NCBI RefSeq assembly: GCF_004340665.1
Contig: NZ_SLWO01000005.1
Location: forward strand, 398,614 to 462,613
DNA from: Pedobacter psychrotolerans
Lineage (GTDB): Bacteria; Bacteroidota; Bacteroidia; Sphingobacteriales; Sphingobacteriaceae
Reading direction: 5' to 3'
DNA: 64,000 nt
Of the stretch, positions 16,967 to 25,803 are shown one piece after another (within the stretch, counting starts at the first letter, position 1; each line of letters starts with the position of its first letter). Position numbers and translations under genes: made by a program. The notes beneath the pieces were generated by a model. The model was not told where the DNA came from, searched no databases, and worked only from the letters and a program-made list of their open reading frames with translations.

Positions 16967-17800
16967 ATGGCAAGAACAACTTATCAAGACTTATTGGATG
17001 CAGGTGTACACTTTGGTCACCTTACCCGTAAATGGAATCCAAAAATGGCTCCTTACATTTTCATGGAGCGTAATGGAATTCACATTATAGATTTAAATAA
17101 AACATTAACTAAAACTGAAGAAGCTGCGGCTGCGATTAAACAAATCGTAAAATCAGGACGTAAAGTTTTATTTGTTTCAACAAAAAAACAAGCAAAAGGA
17201 ATCGTAGCTGAACAAGCTAAGAAAGTAAATATGCCTTTCGTAACCGAGCGTTGGTTAGGTGGTATGTTAACTAACTTTGCTACTGTTCGTAAGTCAATCA
17301 AAAAGATGTCTAACATCGATAAAATGACTAAAGACGGTACTTATTCAATCTTATCTAAGAAAGAGCGTTTGATGATTCAACGTGAGCGTATTAAATTAGA
17401 ATCACTTTTAGGTGGTATTGCTGATTTAAACCGTTTACCTGCAGCATTATTCTTAATTGATGTTAAGAAAGAACACATTGCAGTTACTGAGGCGTTAAAA
17501 TTAAACATCCCTACTTTTGCGATGGTTGATACTAACTCTGATCCTTCAAATATCGATTTCCCTATTCCAGCGAATGATGATGCAACTAAATCAATCTCTT
17601 TAATTACTGATGTAATTATCAAAGCAATTGAAGAAGGTTTAGATGAACGTAAACGCGAGAAAGATGATGAAGCAGAAAAAGAAGCAGTAGCGGCTAAAGC
17701 TGCAGCTGATGCGCCAGAGGTTAAAGAACCAAGACGTAAAAAAACTGCTGAAGCTGAAGTTGAAGCATCTTCATCAGAAGAAACTAAAACAGAAGAATAG
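16967..17800 (+). CDS. rpsB: 30S ribosomal protein S2
   Basis: A 277-residue small-subunit protein starting MARTTYQDLLDAGVHFGHLT, with RKWNPKMAPYIF, RWLGGMLTNFATVRKS and the late FAMVDTNSDPSNIDFPIPAND segment typical of S2. The last 50 residues are a charged Lys/Glu/Ala extension, longer than in enteric S2 but common in this phylum. It is preceded by a perfect Shine-Dalgarno and followed by a heptad repeat and then tsf, its usual partner. Confidence 0.98.
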   Translation: MARTTYQDLLDAGVHFGHLTRKWNPKMAPYIFMERNGIHIIDLNKTLTKTEEAAAAIKQIVKSGRKVLFVSTKKQAKGIVAEQAKKVNMPFVTERWLGGMLTNFATVRKSIKKMSNIDKMTKDGTYSILSKKERLMIQRERIKLESLLGGIADLNRLPAALFLIDVKKEHIAVTEALKLNIPTFAMVDTNSDPSNIDFPIPANDDATKSISLITDVIIKAIEEGLDERKREKDDEAEKEAVAAKAAADAPEVKEPRRKKTAEAEVEASSSEETKTEE

Positions 17801-17816
17801 TAATATTTTTTAATTG

Positions 17817-17891
17817 CAGGTTACTGGTTTCAGGTTTTAAGTTGGCTTAACATGAGTTTAACTTAGCACTTGTAACTTGTAACCTGTAATT
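17817..17891. repeat. GGTTNNN heptad array between rpsB and tsf
   Basis: Units with a 7-nt period (AGGTTAC, TGGTTTC, AGGTTTT, AAGTTGG) are followed by the same kind of units inverted. The outermost arms CAGGTTAC (17817-17824) and GTAACCTG (17879-17886) pair perfectly. The array lies inside the S2-EF-Ts operon, so it will be transcribed and could fold into a long imperfect hairpin. Confidence 0.65.
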
Positions 17892-17928
17892 GTTATAACA
17901 AGATTTTAAACTTTAAAAAGGAAATAAA

Positions 17929-18774
17929 ATGTCTACAGTACAAATTACTGCCGCTGATGTAAACAAATTGCGCCAACAAACTGGTGCAGGTATGATGGAT
18001 TGCAAAAAAGCTTTAGTAGAAGCTAATGGCGATTTTGAAGCAGCTGTTGATTTATTGCGCAAAAAAGGTCAAAAGGTATCTGCCGCTCGTTCTGGTAATG
18101 CAACTTCTGAAGGTCTAGTATCAATCAATGTTTCAGCAGACGGCACAAATGGTAAATTAGTTGCTTTAGCTTGTGAAACTGAGCCAGTTTCTAAAGTTGA
18201 AGATTTCCGTAATTTAGCCCAAACTGTTTTAGCAGCAGCGGTTGCCAACAATCCTGCTTCTATTGAAGAATTATCAGCGATTACTTTAGAAGATGGTCGT
18301 ACAGTTGCCGAAACTATAACAGAACTAACCGGTAAAATCGGAGAGAAAATCGTTATTCAAGAGTACGCAAATGTATCTGGTGAAAAAATCGTTTCTTATA
18401 TCCATTCAAATGGCAAAATGGGTGTTTTAGTAGTATTTGAAGGCGCTAATGGTGCAGATATTACTGAAGCTGGTAAAGATGTTGCAATGCAAATTGCTGC
18501 AATGAACCCAGTTGCTGTTGATAAAGACGGTGTTGATCCTGCTACTATTGAACGTGAAATCGAAATTGCTAAAGACGTAATCCGTCAAGAAGGCAAACCA
18601 GAAGAAATGGTTGAAAAAATTGCTGCGGGTAAGTTGAACAAATTCTACAAAGACAGTACTTTATTAAACCAGGAGTTTGTTAAAGACAGTTCAGTAGATG
18701 TTCGTAAATTCTTAGATAATACGTCTAAAGGTTTAACAGTATCTGCTTTCAAACGTGTTCAGTTAGGTGCATAA
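17929..18774 (+). CDS. tsf: Translation elongation factor Ts
   Basis: A 281-residue nucleotide-exchange factor for EF-Tu. The N-terminal domain has VNKLRQQTGAGMMDCKKALV and FEAAVDLLRKKGQK, followed by the core ALACETEPVSKVEDF and the C-terminal QEFVKDSSVDVRKFL segment. A partial Shine-Dalgarno-like AAAGGA precedes the ATG by 7 nt. It closes the ribosomal operon at a strong terminator. Confidence 0.98.
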   Translation: MSTVQITAADVNKLRQQTGAGMMDCKKALVEANGDFEAAVDLLRKKGQKVSAARSGNATSEGLVSINVSADGTNGKLVALACETEPVSKVEDFRNLAQTVLAAAVANNPASIEELSAITLEDGRTVAETITELTGKIGEKIVIQEYANVSGEKIVSYIHSNGKMGVLVVFEGANGADITEAGKDVAMQIAAMNPVAVDKDGVDPATIEREIEIAKDVIRQEGKPEEMVEKIAAGKLNKFYKDSTLLNQEFVKDSSVDVRKFLDNTSKGLTVSAFKRVQLGA

Positions 18775-18792
18775 GCACTTAAAATAATATAT

Positions 18793-18830
18793 AAAATCCG
18801 GTTAGCTACAGCGTTAACCGGATTTTTTTT
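18793..18830 (+). terminator. Intrinsic terminator after tsf
   Basis: Stem AAATCCGGTTA / TAACCGGATTT with a 10-nt loop and a run of eight T residues; 18 bp after the stop. Confidence 0.93.
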
Positions 18831-18862
18831 GCCCAAATTATTCTGGCAACTTAGTACCTTTG
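18828..18862 (+). promoter_or_regulatory. Putative promoter of nagA
   Basis: TTTG (18828-18831), 23 nt, then TACCTTTG (18855-18862), 20 nt before the nagA ATG. The -7 element is a full match; the spacer is at the long end of the usual range. Confidence 0.6.
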
Positions 18863-18882
18863 ACGAGTAAAAACAAAATCTT

Positions 18883-19968
18883 ATGCTTAACATTCCTAAT
18901 GCTAAATTTTATACGAACGATGGTTTACAAGAAAGAAAAAGCATCACCATTAGCAATGGCAAAATAAACTCGATAGAAAAATCAAATTCAGATGCTCCGG
19001 AAGAATTCGTTGTTCCAGGTTTAATTGATCTTCAGATTTATGGTGCAGGTGGAAAATTGTTTTCTGCAGAACCCACTGTAGAATCGCTAAAAATTATAGA
19101 AGACGATTTGCTTAAAAAAGGTACGACAGGTTTTCTTGCTTGTATGGCAACCAATTCTCCGGAAGTTTTTAGTGCCTGCATCGCATCCGCAAAAGAATAT
19201 CGTTCATCTTCCAGAAATTTATTGGGCTTACATTTAGAAGGCCCGTTTTTAAATCCAAAGCGTTTAGGTGCTCATGTTCCCGAGTTTGTTAAAAAAGCCT
19301 CCTTAGATGAAATAAAAGCACTTCTGGATTTTGGAGACGGTGTGATTAAAATGATGACCATCGCACCCGAAATACATGATGACGCAGTAATTCAATATCT
19401 TTTAGATCACGATGTGGTGGTTTCATTAGGGCACAGTAACGCTACTTTTGCTGAAGCCACTGAAGCATATAACAAAGGTATCCAAACCACGACACACCTT
19501 TTCAATGCCATGAGCCCAATTCATCATCGTGAGCCAGGTATTCCAACCGCTTTCTTTAATCATGATCAGGCAATGGCCAGCATTATTGTAGATGGTAAAC
19601 ATTTAGATTTTGAAGTCGTAAAGCTGGCACACAAGCTAGCCGGTGACAGATTGTTTTTAATTACCGATGCCGTTACCTCCTGTACAACGGGCCCTTATCA
19701 ACACATAGAGAAAGATGATAAATTTGTAATGCCAGATGGAACACTTTCGGGCTCATCCTTAACCATGTTGCAAGCCATTAAAAACTGTGTCAGCTATTGT
19801 GGCATCAATCTGGCTGAAGCCATAAAAATGGCCAGTCAATATCCTGCGAAGTTAATGGGAATGGAAAATTTCACGGGAAAGATTGAAGCAGGATGCCATG
19901 CTGACTTGCTACTTTTAGATGAGCATTTAAACCTAAAGAATGTAATCTTCAAAGGAGATTTACTCTAA
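18883..19968 (+). CDS. nagA: N-acetylglucosamine-6-phosphate deacetylase
   Basis: A 361-residue amidohydrolase that releases acetate from GlcNAc-6-phosphate during amino-sugar recycling. Visible motifs are PGLIDLQIYGAGG, HLEGPFLNPKRLGAH (metal-binding Glu), VSLGHSNA, TTHLFNAMSPIHHREPG, and LFLITDAVTS with the catalytic Asp, in the expected order for NagA. It has its own promoter. nagB is not next to it in this window. Confidence 0.95.
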   Translation: MLNIPNAKFYTNDGLQERKSITISNGKINSIEKSNSDAPEEFVVPGLIDLQIYGAGGKLFSAEPTVESLKIIEDDLLKKGTTGFLACMATNSPEVFSACIASAKEYRSSSRNLLGLHLEGPFLNPKRLGAHVPEFVKKASLDEIKALLDFGDGVIKMMTIAPEIHDDAVIQYLLDHDVVVSLGHSNATFAEATEAYNKGIQTTTHLFNAMSPIHHREPGIPTAFFNHDQAMASIIVDGKHLDFEVVKLAHKLAGDRLFLITDAVTSCTTGPYQHIEKDDKFVMPDGTLSGSSLTMLQAIKNCVSYCGINLAEAIKMASQYPAKLMGMENFTGKIEAGCHADLLLLDEHLNLKNVIFKGDLL

Positions 19969-19990
19969 AATCAATTTAAATCCAATAACG

Positions 19991-20941
19991 ATGTTAAAAA
20001 AGTGCTGTCTGATTCTAATGCTTTTACTGGTGGTCTCCATCAATTCCTGGTCTCAAACTTTTAAGATCATACCGCTAGGCGTAAAGGGAGGCGATGATGA
20101 AAGTAATCTCTCTTCTTACATGCTGGCTCCATATGGCAGTAATCATTTTATTTGCCTGGATGCGGGAACCATTAATGCCGGAATTCAGAAAGCCATAGAT
20201 AGAAAAACGTTGAAAGGCATTAGTGAAGACATTCAACGCAGACAAATAAAAGGTTATTTAATATCGCATGCACATTTAGATCATGTTGCCGGGCTCATTA
20301 TAAATTCTCCTGCAGATACGGCAAAGAATATTTATGGAATATCATCCGTTCTAGATATCCTCAGAGATAAATACTTTACCTGGGATGCCTGGGCAAATTT
20401 TGGTAACGAAGGCGAAAAACCTCAACTTAAAAAATATACTTATACTACTTTAGAGGAAGAATTTAGCTACCCACTTGCTGAAACTGAAATGAAAGTTCGT
20501 GCATTTGAACTCAGCCATGGTAAGCCTTATAAAAGTACCGCATTTTTAATTCAGGCAAAAGATAACTACGTTTTATATCTTGGTGATACTGGTGCAGATG
20601 AAATAGAAAAATCTGATAAGCTCTCCGAATTATGGCAAGAGGTGGCTCCTCTTATCAATACTGGCAACCTGAAGGCAATATTTCTGGAAGTGTCATTCCC
20701 AAATGAACAACCTGTAAACCAATTATTTGGCCACCTTACACCCCAGCTTTTCTTTAGTGAGCTTGCAAAGCTGCAAAATATAACAACTCCAGAAGCCCTG
20801 AAAAAAGTATCTTTTATTGTTACGCATAGGAAACCTCCGGTAAAAAATATGCTTAAAATAAAACAACAGTTACGGGTACTTAATGCGCCTGGATTCAAGT
20901 TGATATTCCCCGATCAGGGAAAGCTATTAACAATAAATTAA
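19991..20941 (+). CDS. Secreted class II 3',5'-cyclic-nucleotide phosphodiesterase
   Basis: A 316-residue metallo-beta-lactamase-fold hydrolase. The class II phosphodiesterase signature is complete: HAHLDHVAGLIINSP, with metal ligands H93, H95, D97 and H98, followed by YLGDTGADE and the late THRKPP segment. A signal peptide (MLKKCCLILMLLLVVSINSWSQ) indicates export, probably to the periplasm, as described for the class II enzyme CpdP of Vibrio (PDE1 of yeast is the cytosolic relative). It lies 22 bp after nagA and may share its transcript. The substrate is inferred to be cAMP or cGMP outside the cytoplasm. Confidence 0.88.
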   Translation: MLKKCCLILMLLLVVSINSWSQTFKIIPLGVKGGDDESNLSSYMLAPYGSNHFICLDAGTINAGIQKAIDRKTLKGISEDIQRRQIKGYLISHAHLDHVAGLIINSPADTAKNIYGISSVLDILRDKYFTWDAWANFGNEGEKPQLKKYTYTTLEEEFSYPLAETEMKVRAFELSHGKPYKSTAFLIQAKDNYVLYLGDTGADEIEKSDKLSELWQEVAPLINTGNLKAIFLEVSFPNEQPVNQLFGHLTPQLFFSELAKLQNITTPEALKKVSFIVTHRKPPVKNMLKIKQQLRVLNAPGFKLIFPDQGKLLTIN

Positions 20942-20954
20942 CGTAAGTAACATA

Positions 20955-20982
20955 TTGGATACAGAAAGTGAGTGTACTTTTG
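20955..20982 (+). promoter_or_regulatory. Putative promoter of the TonB-type outer membrane gene
   Basis: TTG (20955-20957), 17 nt, TACTTTTG (20975-20982). It overlaps an upstream in-frame GTG at 20972, which makes that codon an unlikely start and supports the ATG at 20996. Confidence 0.5.
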
Positions 20983-20995
20983 TGAAAAAAAATTC

Positions 20996-23900
20996 ATGAA
21001 AAAAACCTTACTTTTATTTACTGCATTTATATTTTTAGTCTTTTTAAAGATAGATGCAGTAGCTCAAAATGAAACAACGGCATCTATAAATGGTACCGTA
21101 GCTGATTCCAAGGGACCGATAAGCGGCGCAACGGTAATTGCCATTCACGAACCTTCTGGATCTCGCTATGCTACATCTACCCGATCTGATGGTCGTTATA
21201 ATTTACCTGCCATGCGTATTGGTGGTCCTTATTCTATTACCGTTTCTTTTATCGGCTTTAAAAACCAGGTGCAGCGTATAGAGAAATTAGCACTTGGACA
21301 AAGTTCTACCTTAGACATCACTTTAAGTGAAGATGCAAACAATCTATCTGAGGTAATGGTATCTGGTAAACAAAGTAAAATTTTCAACTCTGGCAGAACA
21401 GGTGCCTCACAAAACATCTCCAGAACGGCAATTCAAAATTTACCAACTTTAAACAGAAGCTTTACCGATTTTGTTAAGCTTACCCCACAGTTTTCTTTAC
21501 AATTTGGTAGCCCGAGTATTGCCGGGAGAAGTAATCTTGCTAATAATTTTACCGTAGATGGTGCATTATTTAATAACGCATTTGGTTTACAAGGCACAAT
21601 TGGCAGCCAGACAGGCTCTCAACCTATAAACATGGACGCATTCGAAGAAATTACGGTGAATATTGCTCCATATGATATTCGCCAGAGTGGATTTACCGGT
21701 GCAGCCATAAACGCGGTAACCAGAAGTGGTACTAATGAATTTCAAGGCTCATTAAATACTTATTACAGAAATCAGGATCTGGTAAGTGACTACAACTATG
21801 CAAACCTCAAGGTACCGGTAACCAATTTTAACTTAAAAGGTTATGGATTCACTTTTGGTGGTCCGATTATTAAAAACAAATTATTTTTCTTCGCCAGTGG
21901 TGAATTGGAAAGAAGATCAGATCCCGGAACAGGCTTTACAGCATCAAGAGGTGGAAGCACGGGACCAAATATATCACAGGCTAAAGGTGAAGATTTGGAT
22001 AAACTAAGTGCATTTTTGAAAACGCTTGGTTATGATGCTGGCGGATATGAAAACTATGCGTTGAAAACCAGAAGTGATAAATTATCTGCCAAGTTGGATT
22101 ATAATATTGATGATAAGAATACTTTAAGCTTAAAATATTTTTACTTCAGATCATACAAAGATATTTTACCAAGCAATAGTGGAGCACCAAAAAACAACCG
22201 TCAACCGTCACAACTCGGGCTTCCATTTCAATCTGCCGGTTATGGCATCAATAACAACATGGATAATGTTAACCTGGAGTTCAGAACACGTTTCAATAAT
22301 AAATTCTCTAACCAGTTAACAGTAGGTTATAATAACATGAACGATTTCAGGGAATCTAAAGGGAACAAACCTTTTCCACTGGTTGATATCATGAATCCTG
22401 ATGGAAGCTCTTACACTGCCTTTGGTTACGAACCCTTTACGGCATTTAACACTTTAAAAACTAAAGTTTATCAGATTACAGATAACTTTAATATTTATGC
22501 AGGTCGTCATGAAATTACACTTGGTGCCAATTATGAAGGGTATAGAACCAGTAATGGTTTTGCTCCTAACTACTATGGTACTTACACGTTTAAAAGTTTA
22601 GATGATTTTTACAATAGCGCCAATAATGGTGTTTCCAACGCTACACGTTATCAGGTTCAATATTCTGTATTGCCAGATGGATCATTTCCTTATGCAGAAA
22701 TTCAATCCAATATGTATGGCTTGTATGCACAAGATGCTTTTACGGTTAGTGATCAGTTAAAGTTAACAGCTGGCTTACGTGCAGATTTAACCAATGTTTC
22801 TTCTACTTCTTTAATCAGCAATCCAAATGTAGAAAAACTCACTTTTGAAAACGGTGAGAAAATTGATGTTGGCAGATTTCCTAAAAATGCCATACTATGG
22901 TCGCCACGTGTGGGCTTTAACTGGAATGTAAACAATACAGGAAAAACCCAGGTTCGAGGTGGAACAGGTTTATTTACAGGTCGCCCTCCTTTGGTTTGGA
23001 TCTCGAATCAGGCGAGTAATAATGGTGTTCAGTTTGGATCAGAATCGATTGCTAACCCTACAAACAGACCTTTTACGCCTGATGTTGATGCTTACCGGAA
23101 TTTAAACAAATCTACCGCAGCAAATAATACGGCATACAACCTTGCAGTAGCTGATCAGAATTTTAAATTCATGCAGGTTTGGCGTTCCAATTTAGCCATT
23201 GATCAAAAATTACCTGCTGGCTTCACCGGAACACTGGAAGCCTTATATTCAAAAGATATCAACTCTGTTTACTTCCGCAATGCGAATTTAAATACATCAG
23301 CATATACGCTTCTTCAGGGTGCAGATAACCGTCCGAGATATACTGCTTCAAGAATTTATGGCTCAGCTACGCCAACACCTGCTAACCCAAATATTTCTGA
23401 CGCCATTGTGATGACCAATACCAATAAAGGACATAGTTTATCCATTACCGGAACGGTATCAAAAGAATTTGCCGGGGGACTTTTTGCAACGGCAGGTTAT
23501 ACTTATACAGATTCAAGATCGGTTAATGATGGCGGTTCTATCGCCCAATCCATGTGGAGAGATCGTCAGGTTTCAGGCAGCCCAAATACTGATGCACTTT
23601 CTTATTCAAGCTACATGGTTAAAAACCGCTTTATTGCCTCTGTTGTCTATAGAAAAGAATATATTAACCATTTAGGAACAACATTTTCTATGTTCTATCA
23701 GCTGCAAGATGGCTTCAGGTATTCATACACGTATGGTAATGATTTAAATAATGATGGTTTAAGTGGTAATGATTTGATTTTTGTTCCGGCAAATAAGTCT
23801 GACATTGTTTTAGTACCAGAAAATTCTGGAGATACCAGGACTACAGATCAGCTATGGTCACAATTAAACAGTTACATTACTCAGGATAGCTATTTGAATC

Positions 23901-24265
23901 AAAGAAGAGGCCAATATGCAGAAAGAAATGGTTTAGTTGGCAATGTCATTGGAACACTTGATATCCGTATTGCACAAGACTTATTTGGAAGTTTGAAAGG
24001 TAAAAAACATTCCCTCCAGCTTACTTTTGATGTTTTTAACTTCGGAAACATGATCAATAAAACATGGGGTGTTCCAAAGTTTGCAAACAGAGCAAATGGA
24101 TTGTTAAACTTTAAAGGGATTGATGCAACAGGTAAGCCTACATTCTCTTTCCCATACTTAAATGCAGATAATAATACACCTTTAGTAAATACCTTCTCCA
24201 GCAGTGTTGATGAAACTGCACGCTGGCGGATTCAATTTGGATTAAGATACAGGTTTAATCAATAA
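20996..24265 (+). CDS. TonB-dependent receptor-type outer membrane protein with carboxypeptidase-like N-terminal domain
   Basis: A 1089-residue outer membrane protein. After a signal peptide (MKKTLLLFTAFIFLVFLKID) comes a carboxypeptidase-regulatory-like beta sandwich (TASINGTVADSKGPISGATV), then a plug domain (SQNISRTAIQNLPTLNRSF, FTDFVKLTPQ, NFTVDG, ITVNIAPYDIRQSGFTGAA) and a long barrel ending WRIQFGLRYRFNQ, with a terminal aromatic-rich strand. No SusD-like partner follows, so it is not a standard Sus pair; the substrate is unknown. I start at 20996 because of the signal peptide and the upstream promoter. Confidence 0.88.
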   Translation: MKKTLLLFTAFIFLVFLKIDAVAQNETTASINGTVADSKGPISGATVIAIHEPSGSRYATSTRSDGRYNLPAMRIGGPYSITVSFIGFKNQVQRIEKLALGQSSTLDITLSEDANNLSEVMVSGKQSKIFNSGRTGASQNISRTAIQNLPTLNRSFTDFVKLTPQFSLQFGSPSIAGRSNLANNFTVDGALFNNAFGLQGTIGSQTGSQPINMDAFEEITVNIAPYDIRQSGFTGAAINAVTRSGTNEFQGSLNTYYRNQDLVSDYNYANLKVPVTNFNLKGYGFTFGGPIIKNKLFFFASGELERRSDPGTGFTASRGGSTGPNISQAKGEDLDKLSAFLKTLGYDAGGYENYALKTRSDKLSAKLDYNIDDKNTLSLKYFYFRSYKDILPSNSGAPKNNRQPSQLGLPFQSAGYGINNNMDNVNLEFRTRFNNKFSNQLTVGYNNMNDFRESKGNKPFPLVDIMNPDGSSYTAFGYEPFTAFNTLKTKVYQITDNFNIYAGRHEITLGANYEGYRTSNGFAPNYYGTYTFKSLDDFYNSANNGVSNATRYQVQYSVLPDGSFPYAEIQSNMYGLYAQDAFTVSDQLKLTAGLRADLTNVSSTSLISNPNVEKLTFENGEKIDVGRFPKNAILWSPRVGFNWNVNNTGKTQVRGGTGLFTGRPPLVWISNQASNNGVQFGSESIANPTNRPFTPDVDAYRNLNKSTAANNTAYNLAVADQNFKFMQVWRSNLAIDQKLPAGFTGTLEALYSKDINSVYFRNANLNTSAYTLLQGADNRPRYTASRIYGSATPTPANPNISDAIVMTNTNKGHSLSITGTVSKEFAGGLFATAGYTYTDSRSVNDGGSIAQSMWRDRQVSGSPNTDALSYSSYMVKNRFIASVVYRKEYINHLGTTFSMFYQLQDGFRYSYTYGNDLNNDGLSGNDLIFVPANKSDIVLVPENSGDTRTTDQLWSQLNSYITQDSYLNQRRGQYAERNGLVGNVIGTLDIRIAQDLFGSLKGKKHSLQLTFDVFNFGNMINKTWGVPKFANRANGLLNFKGIDATGKPTFSFPYLNADNNTPLVNTFSSSVDETARWRIQFGLRYRFNQ

Positions 24266-24289
24266 ATTTTTATTATATCATTAATGATT

Positions 24290-24327
24290 AATGGCTGGGT
24301 TATAACATTAACTCAGCCATTTTTATT
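24290..24327 (+). terminator. Intrinsic terminator after the outer membrane receptor gene
   Basis: Stem AATGGCTGGGTTA / TAACTCAGCCATT with one mismatch and a 6-nt loop, followed by a T-rich tail; 24 bp after the stop. Confidence 0.85.
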
Positions 24328-24424
24328 TTATGAAAAATGGGATAATGCGGTCAGTATAATTTCTCTTACTAAAAATTTACATCAATTAATCTGAAAGCAT
24401 AGCCAGGTATTAAAAAAATGTTAA

Positions 24425-24432
24425 TATTTTTG
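24425..24432 (+). promoter_or_regulatory. Putative -7 element (TATTTTTG) directly before pyrH
   Basis: TATTTTTG lies 5 nt before the pyrH ATG; a transcript starting here would be leaderless. No -33 element is evident, so confidence is modest. Confidence 0.4.
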
Positions 24433-24437
24433 AGGTC

Positions 24438-25142
24438 ATGAGATACAAACGCATCCTGCTAAAGCTTAGCGGCGAATCGCTAATGGGCGATAAACAATAT
24501 GGCATTGATAATGAACGCGTTAAGCAATACGCAGAAGATATCAAAGCGGTTCACGATAAAGGTTTGGAAATCGCAATCGTTATTGGTGGCGGAAATATTT
24601 TTAGGGGTTTAAGTGCGGAGAAAAGTGGGATGGACAGGGCGCAAGCCGATTATATGGGGATGCTGGCCACTGTTATTAATTCTATGGCTTTGCAAGATGC
24701 ATTAGAGAAAGTCGGAATTAAAACCCGTTTGCTTACGGCGATTAAAATGGAACAGATCTGTGAGCCATTTATCCGCAGAAGGGCGGTACGCCACTTAGAA
24801 AAAGGCCGTGTGGTTATTTTTGGAGCAGGTACTGGGAATCCTTATTTCACCACTGATTCTGCTGCCGCATTACGTGCGATAGAAATTAAGGCAGATGTTG
24901 TTTTAAAAGGAACACGAGTGGATGGTATTTATACTGCCGATCCTGAAAAAGATCCTTCTGCTACCAAATACGAAGAAATCTCATTTAGAGAAGTTTATGA
25001 TAAAGGATTAAACGTAATGGATATGACGGCTTTTACCCTTTGTGAGGAAAACCAAGTACCTATTATTGTGTTTGACATGAATAAACATGGTAACTTTATG
25101 AAAATTGCCAATGGCGAATCTATTGGTACTTTAGTAAAATAA
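24438..25142 (+). CDS. pyrH: UMP kinase
   Basis: A 234-residue kinase of the amino-acid-kinase fold, converting UMP to UDP. It begins [20 protein letters not shown] and shows [47 protein letters not shown] and the C-terminal [20 protein letters not shown]. frr follows 37 bp later, the usual pyrH-frr arrangement. Confidence 0.98.
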   Translation: MRYKRILLKLSGESLMGDKQYGIDNERVKQYAEDIKAVHDKGLEIAIVIGGGNIFRGLSAEKSGMDRAQADYMGMLATVINSMALQDALEKVGIKTRLLTAIKMEQICEPFIRRRAVRHLEKGRVVIFGAGTGNPYFTTDSAAALRAIEIKADVVLKGTRVDGIYTADPEKDPSATKYEEISFREVYDKGLNVMDMTAFTLCEENQVPIIVFDMNKHGNFMKIANGESIGTLVK

Positions 25143-25179
25143 ACTATAAAATTATTACATTTTTAGATATACACACATT

Positions 25180-25743
25180 ATGAACGAACTCATACAGTTA
25201 CAATTGATGGATGCTGAATCTGCTATGGAGAGAGCAATCGATCATTGTGAATCAGAACTAACTAAAATCAGAGCAGGTAAAGCATCAGCAGGAATGCTTG
25301 ATGGAATTTTTGTAGATTATTACGGTGCTTCTACCGCTTTATCTCAGGTATCTAGCATCAATACGCCTGATGCCAGAACAATCGTAATTCAGCCTTGGGA
25401 AAAATCACTTTTGGTACCTATTGAAAAAGCTATTCAAGTGGCTAATATTGGTATCAATCCTCAAAACGATGGTATTGTAATTCGTTTGGTAGTACCTCCT
25501 TTAACTGAAGAACGTAGAAGAGACCTGGTAAAAAAGGTAAAAGAAGAAGCTGAACGCGGAAGAATTACCGTACGTAACATTAGAAAAGATGCCAATACCA
25601 AAATTCAAAAACTGAAAGGCGATGGCGTTTCTGATGATGAAATTAAAACTGGTGAAGCAGAAGTTCAAAAGTTAACCGATGCCTACATCATTAAAGTTGA
25701 TAAGCACGCTGAAGTAAAAGAAAAAGATGTGATGACGGTTTAA
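25180..25743 (+). CDS. frr: Ribosome recycling factor
   Basis: A 187-residue factor that splits post-termination ribosomes with EF-G. Diagnostic segments are LTKIRAGKASAGMLDGI, YYGASTALSQVSSINTPDAR, PPLTEERRRDLVKKVKEEAE and VRNIRKDANTKI. Length is standard. It is followed 17 bp later by a very strong bidirectional terminator. Confidence 0.98.
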   Translation: MNELIQLQLMDAESAMERAIDHCESELTKIRAGKASAGMLDGIFVDYYGASTALSQVSSINTPDARTIVIQPWEKSLLVPIEKAIQVANIGINPQNDGIVIRLVVPPLTEERRRDLVKKVKEEAERGRITVRNIRKDANTKIQKLKGDGVSDDEIKTGEAEVQKLTDAYIIKVDKHAEVKEKDVMTV

Positions 25744-25760
25744 TCAGCAAGATAAGCTAT

Positions 25761-25799
25761 AAAAAAAGGGGATCGATGAATAATCGATCCCCTTTTTTT
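25761..25799. terminator. Bidirectional terminator between frr and the LacI-type gene
   Basis: Perfect 17-bp inverted repeat including GGGGATCGAT, with a 5-nt loop and seven A/T residues on each outer flank, suited to both convergent genes. Confidence 0.95.
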
Positions 25800-25803
25800 A
25801 TGA

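Noticed and set aside
20972..20995. GTG start for the TonB-type receptor at 20972
   Set aside because: It overlaps the -7 promoter element and adds eight residues before a perfect signal peptide beginning at 20996.
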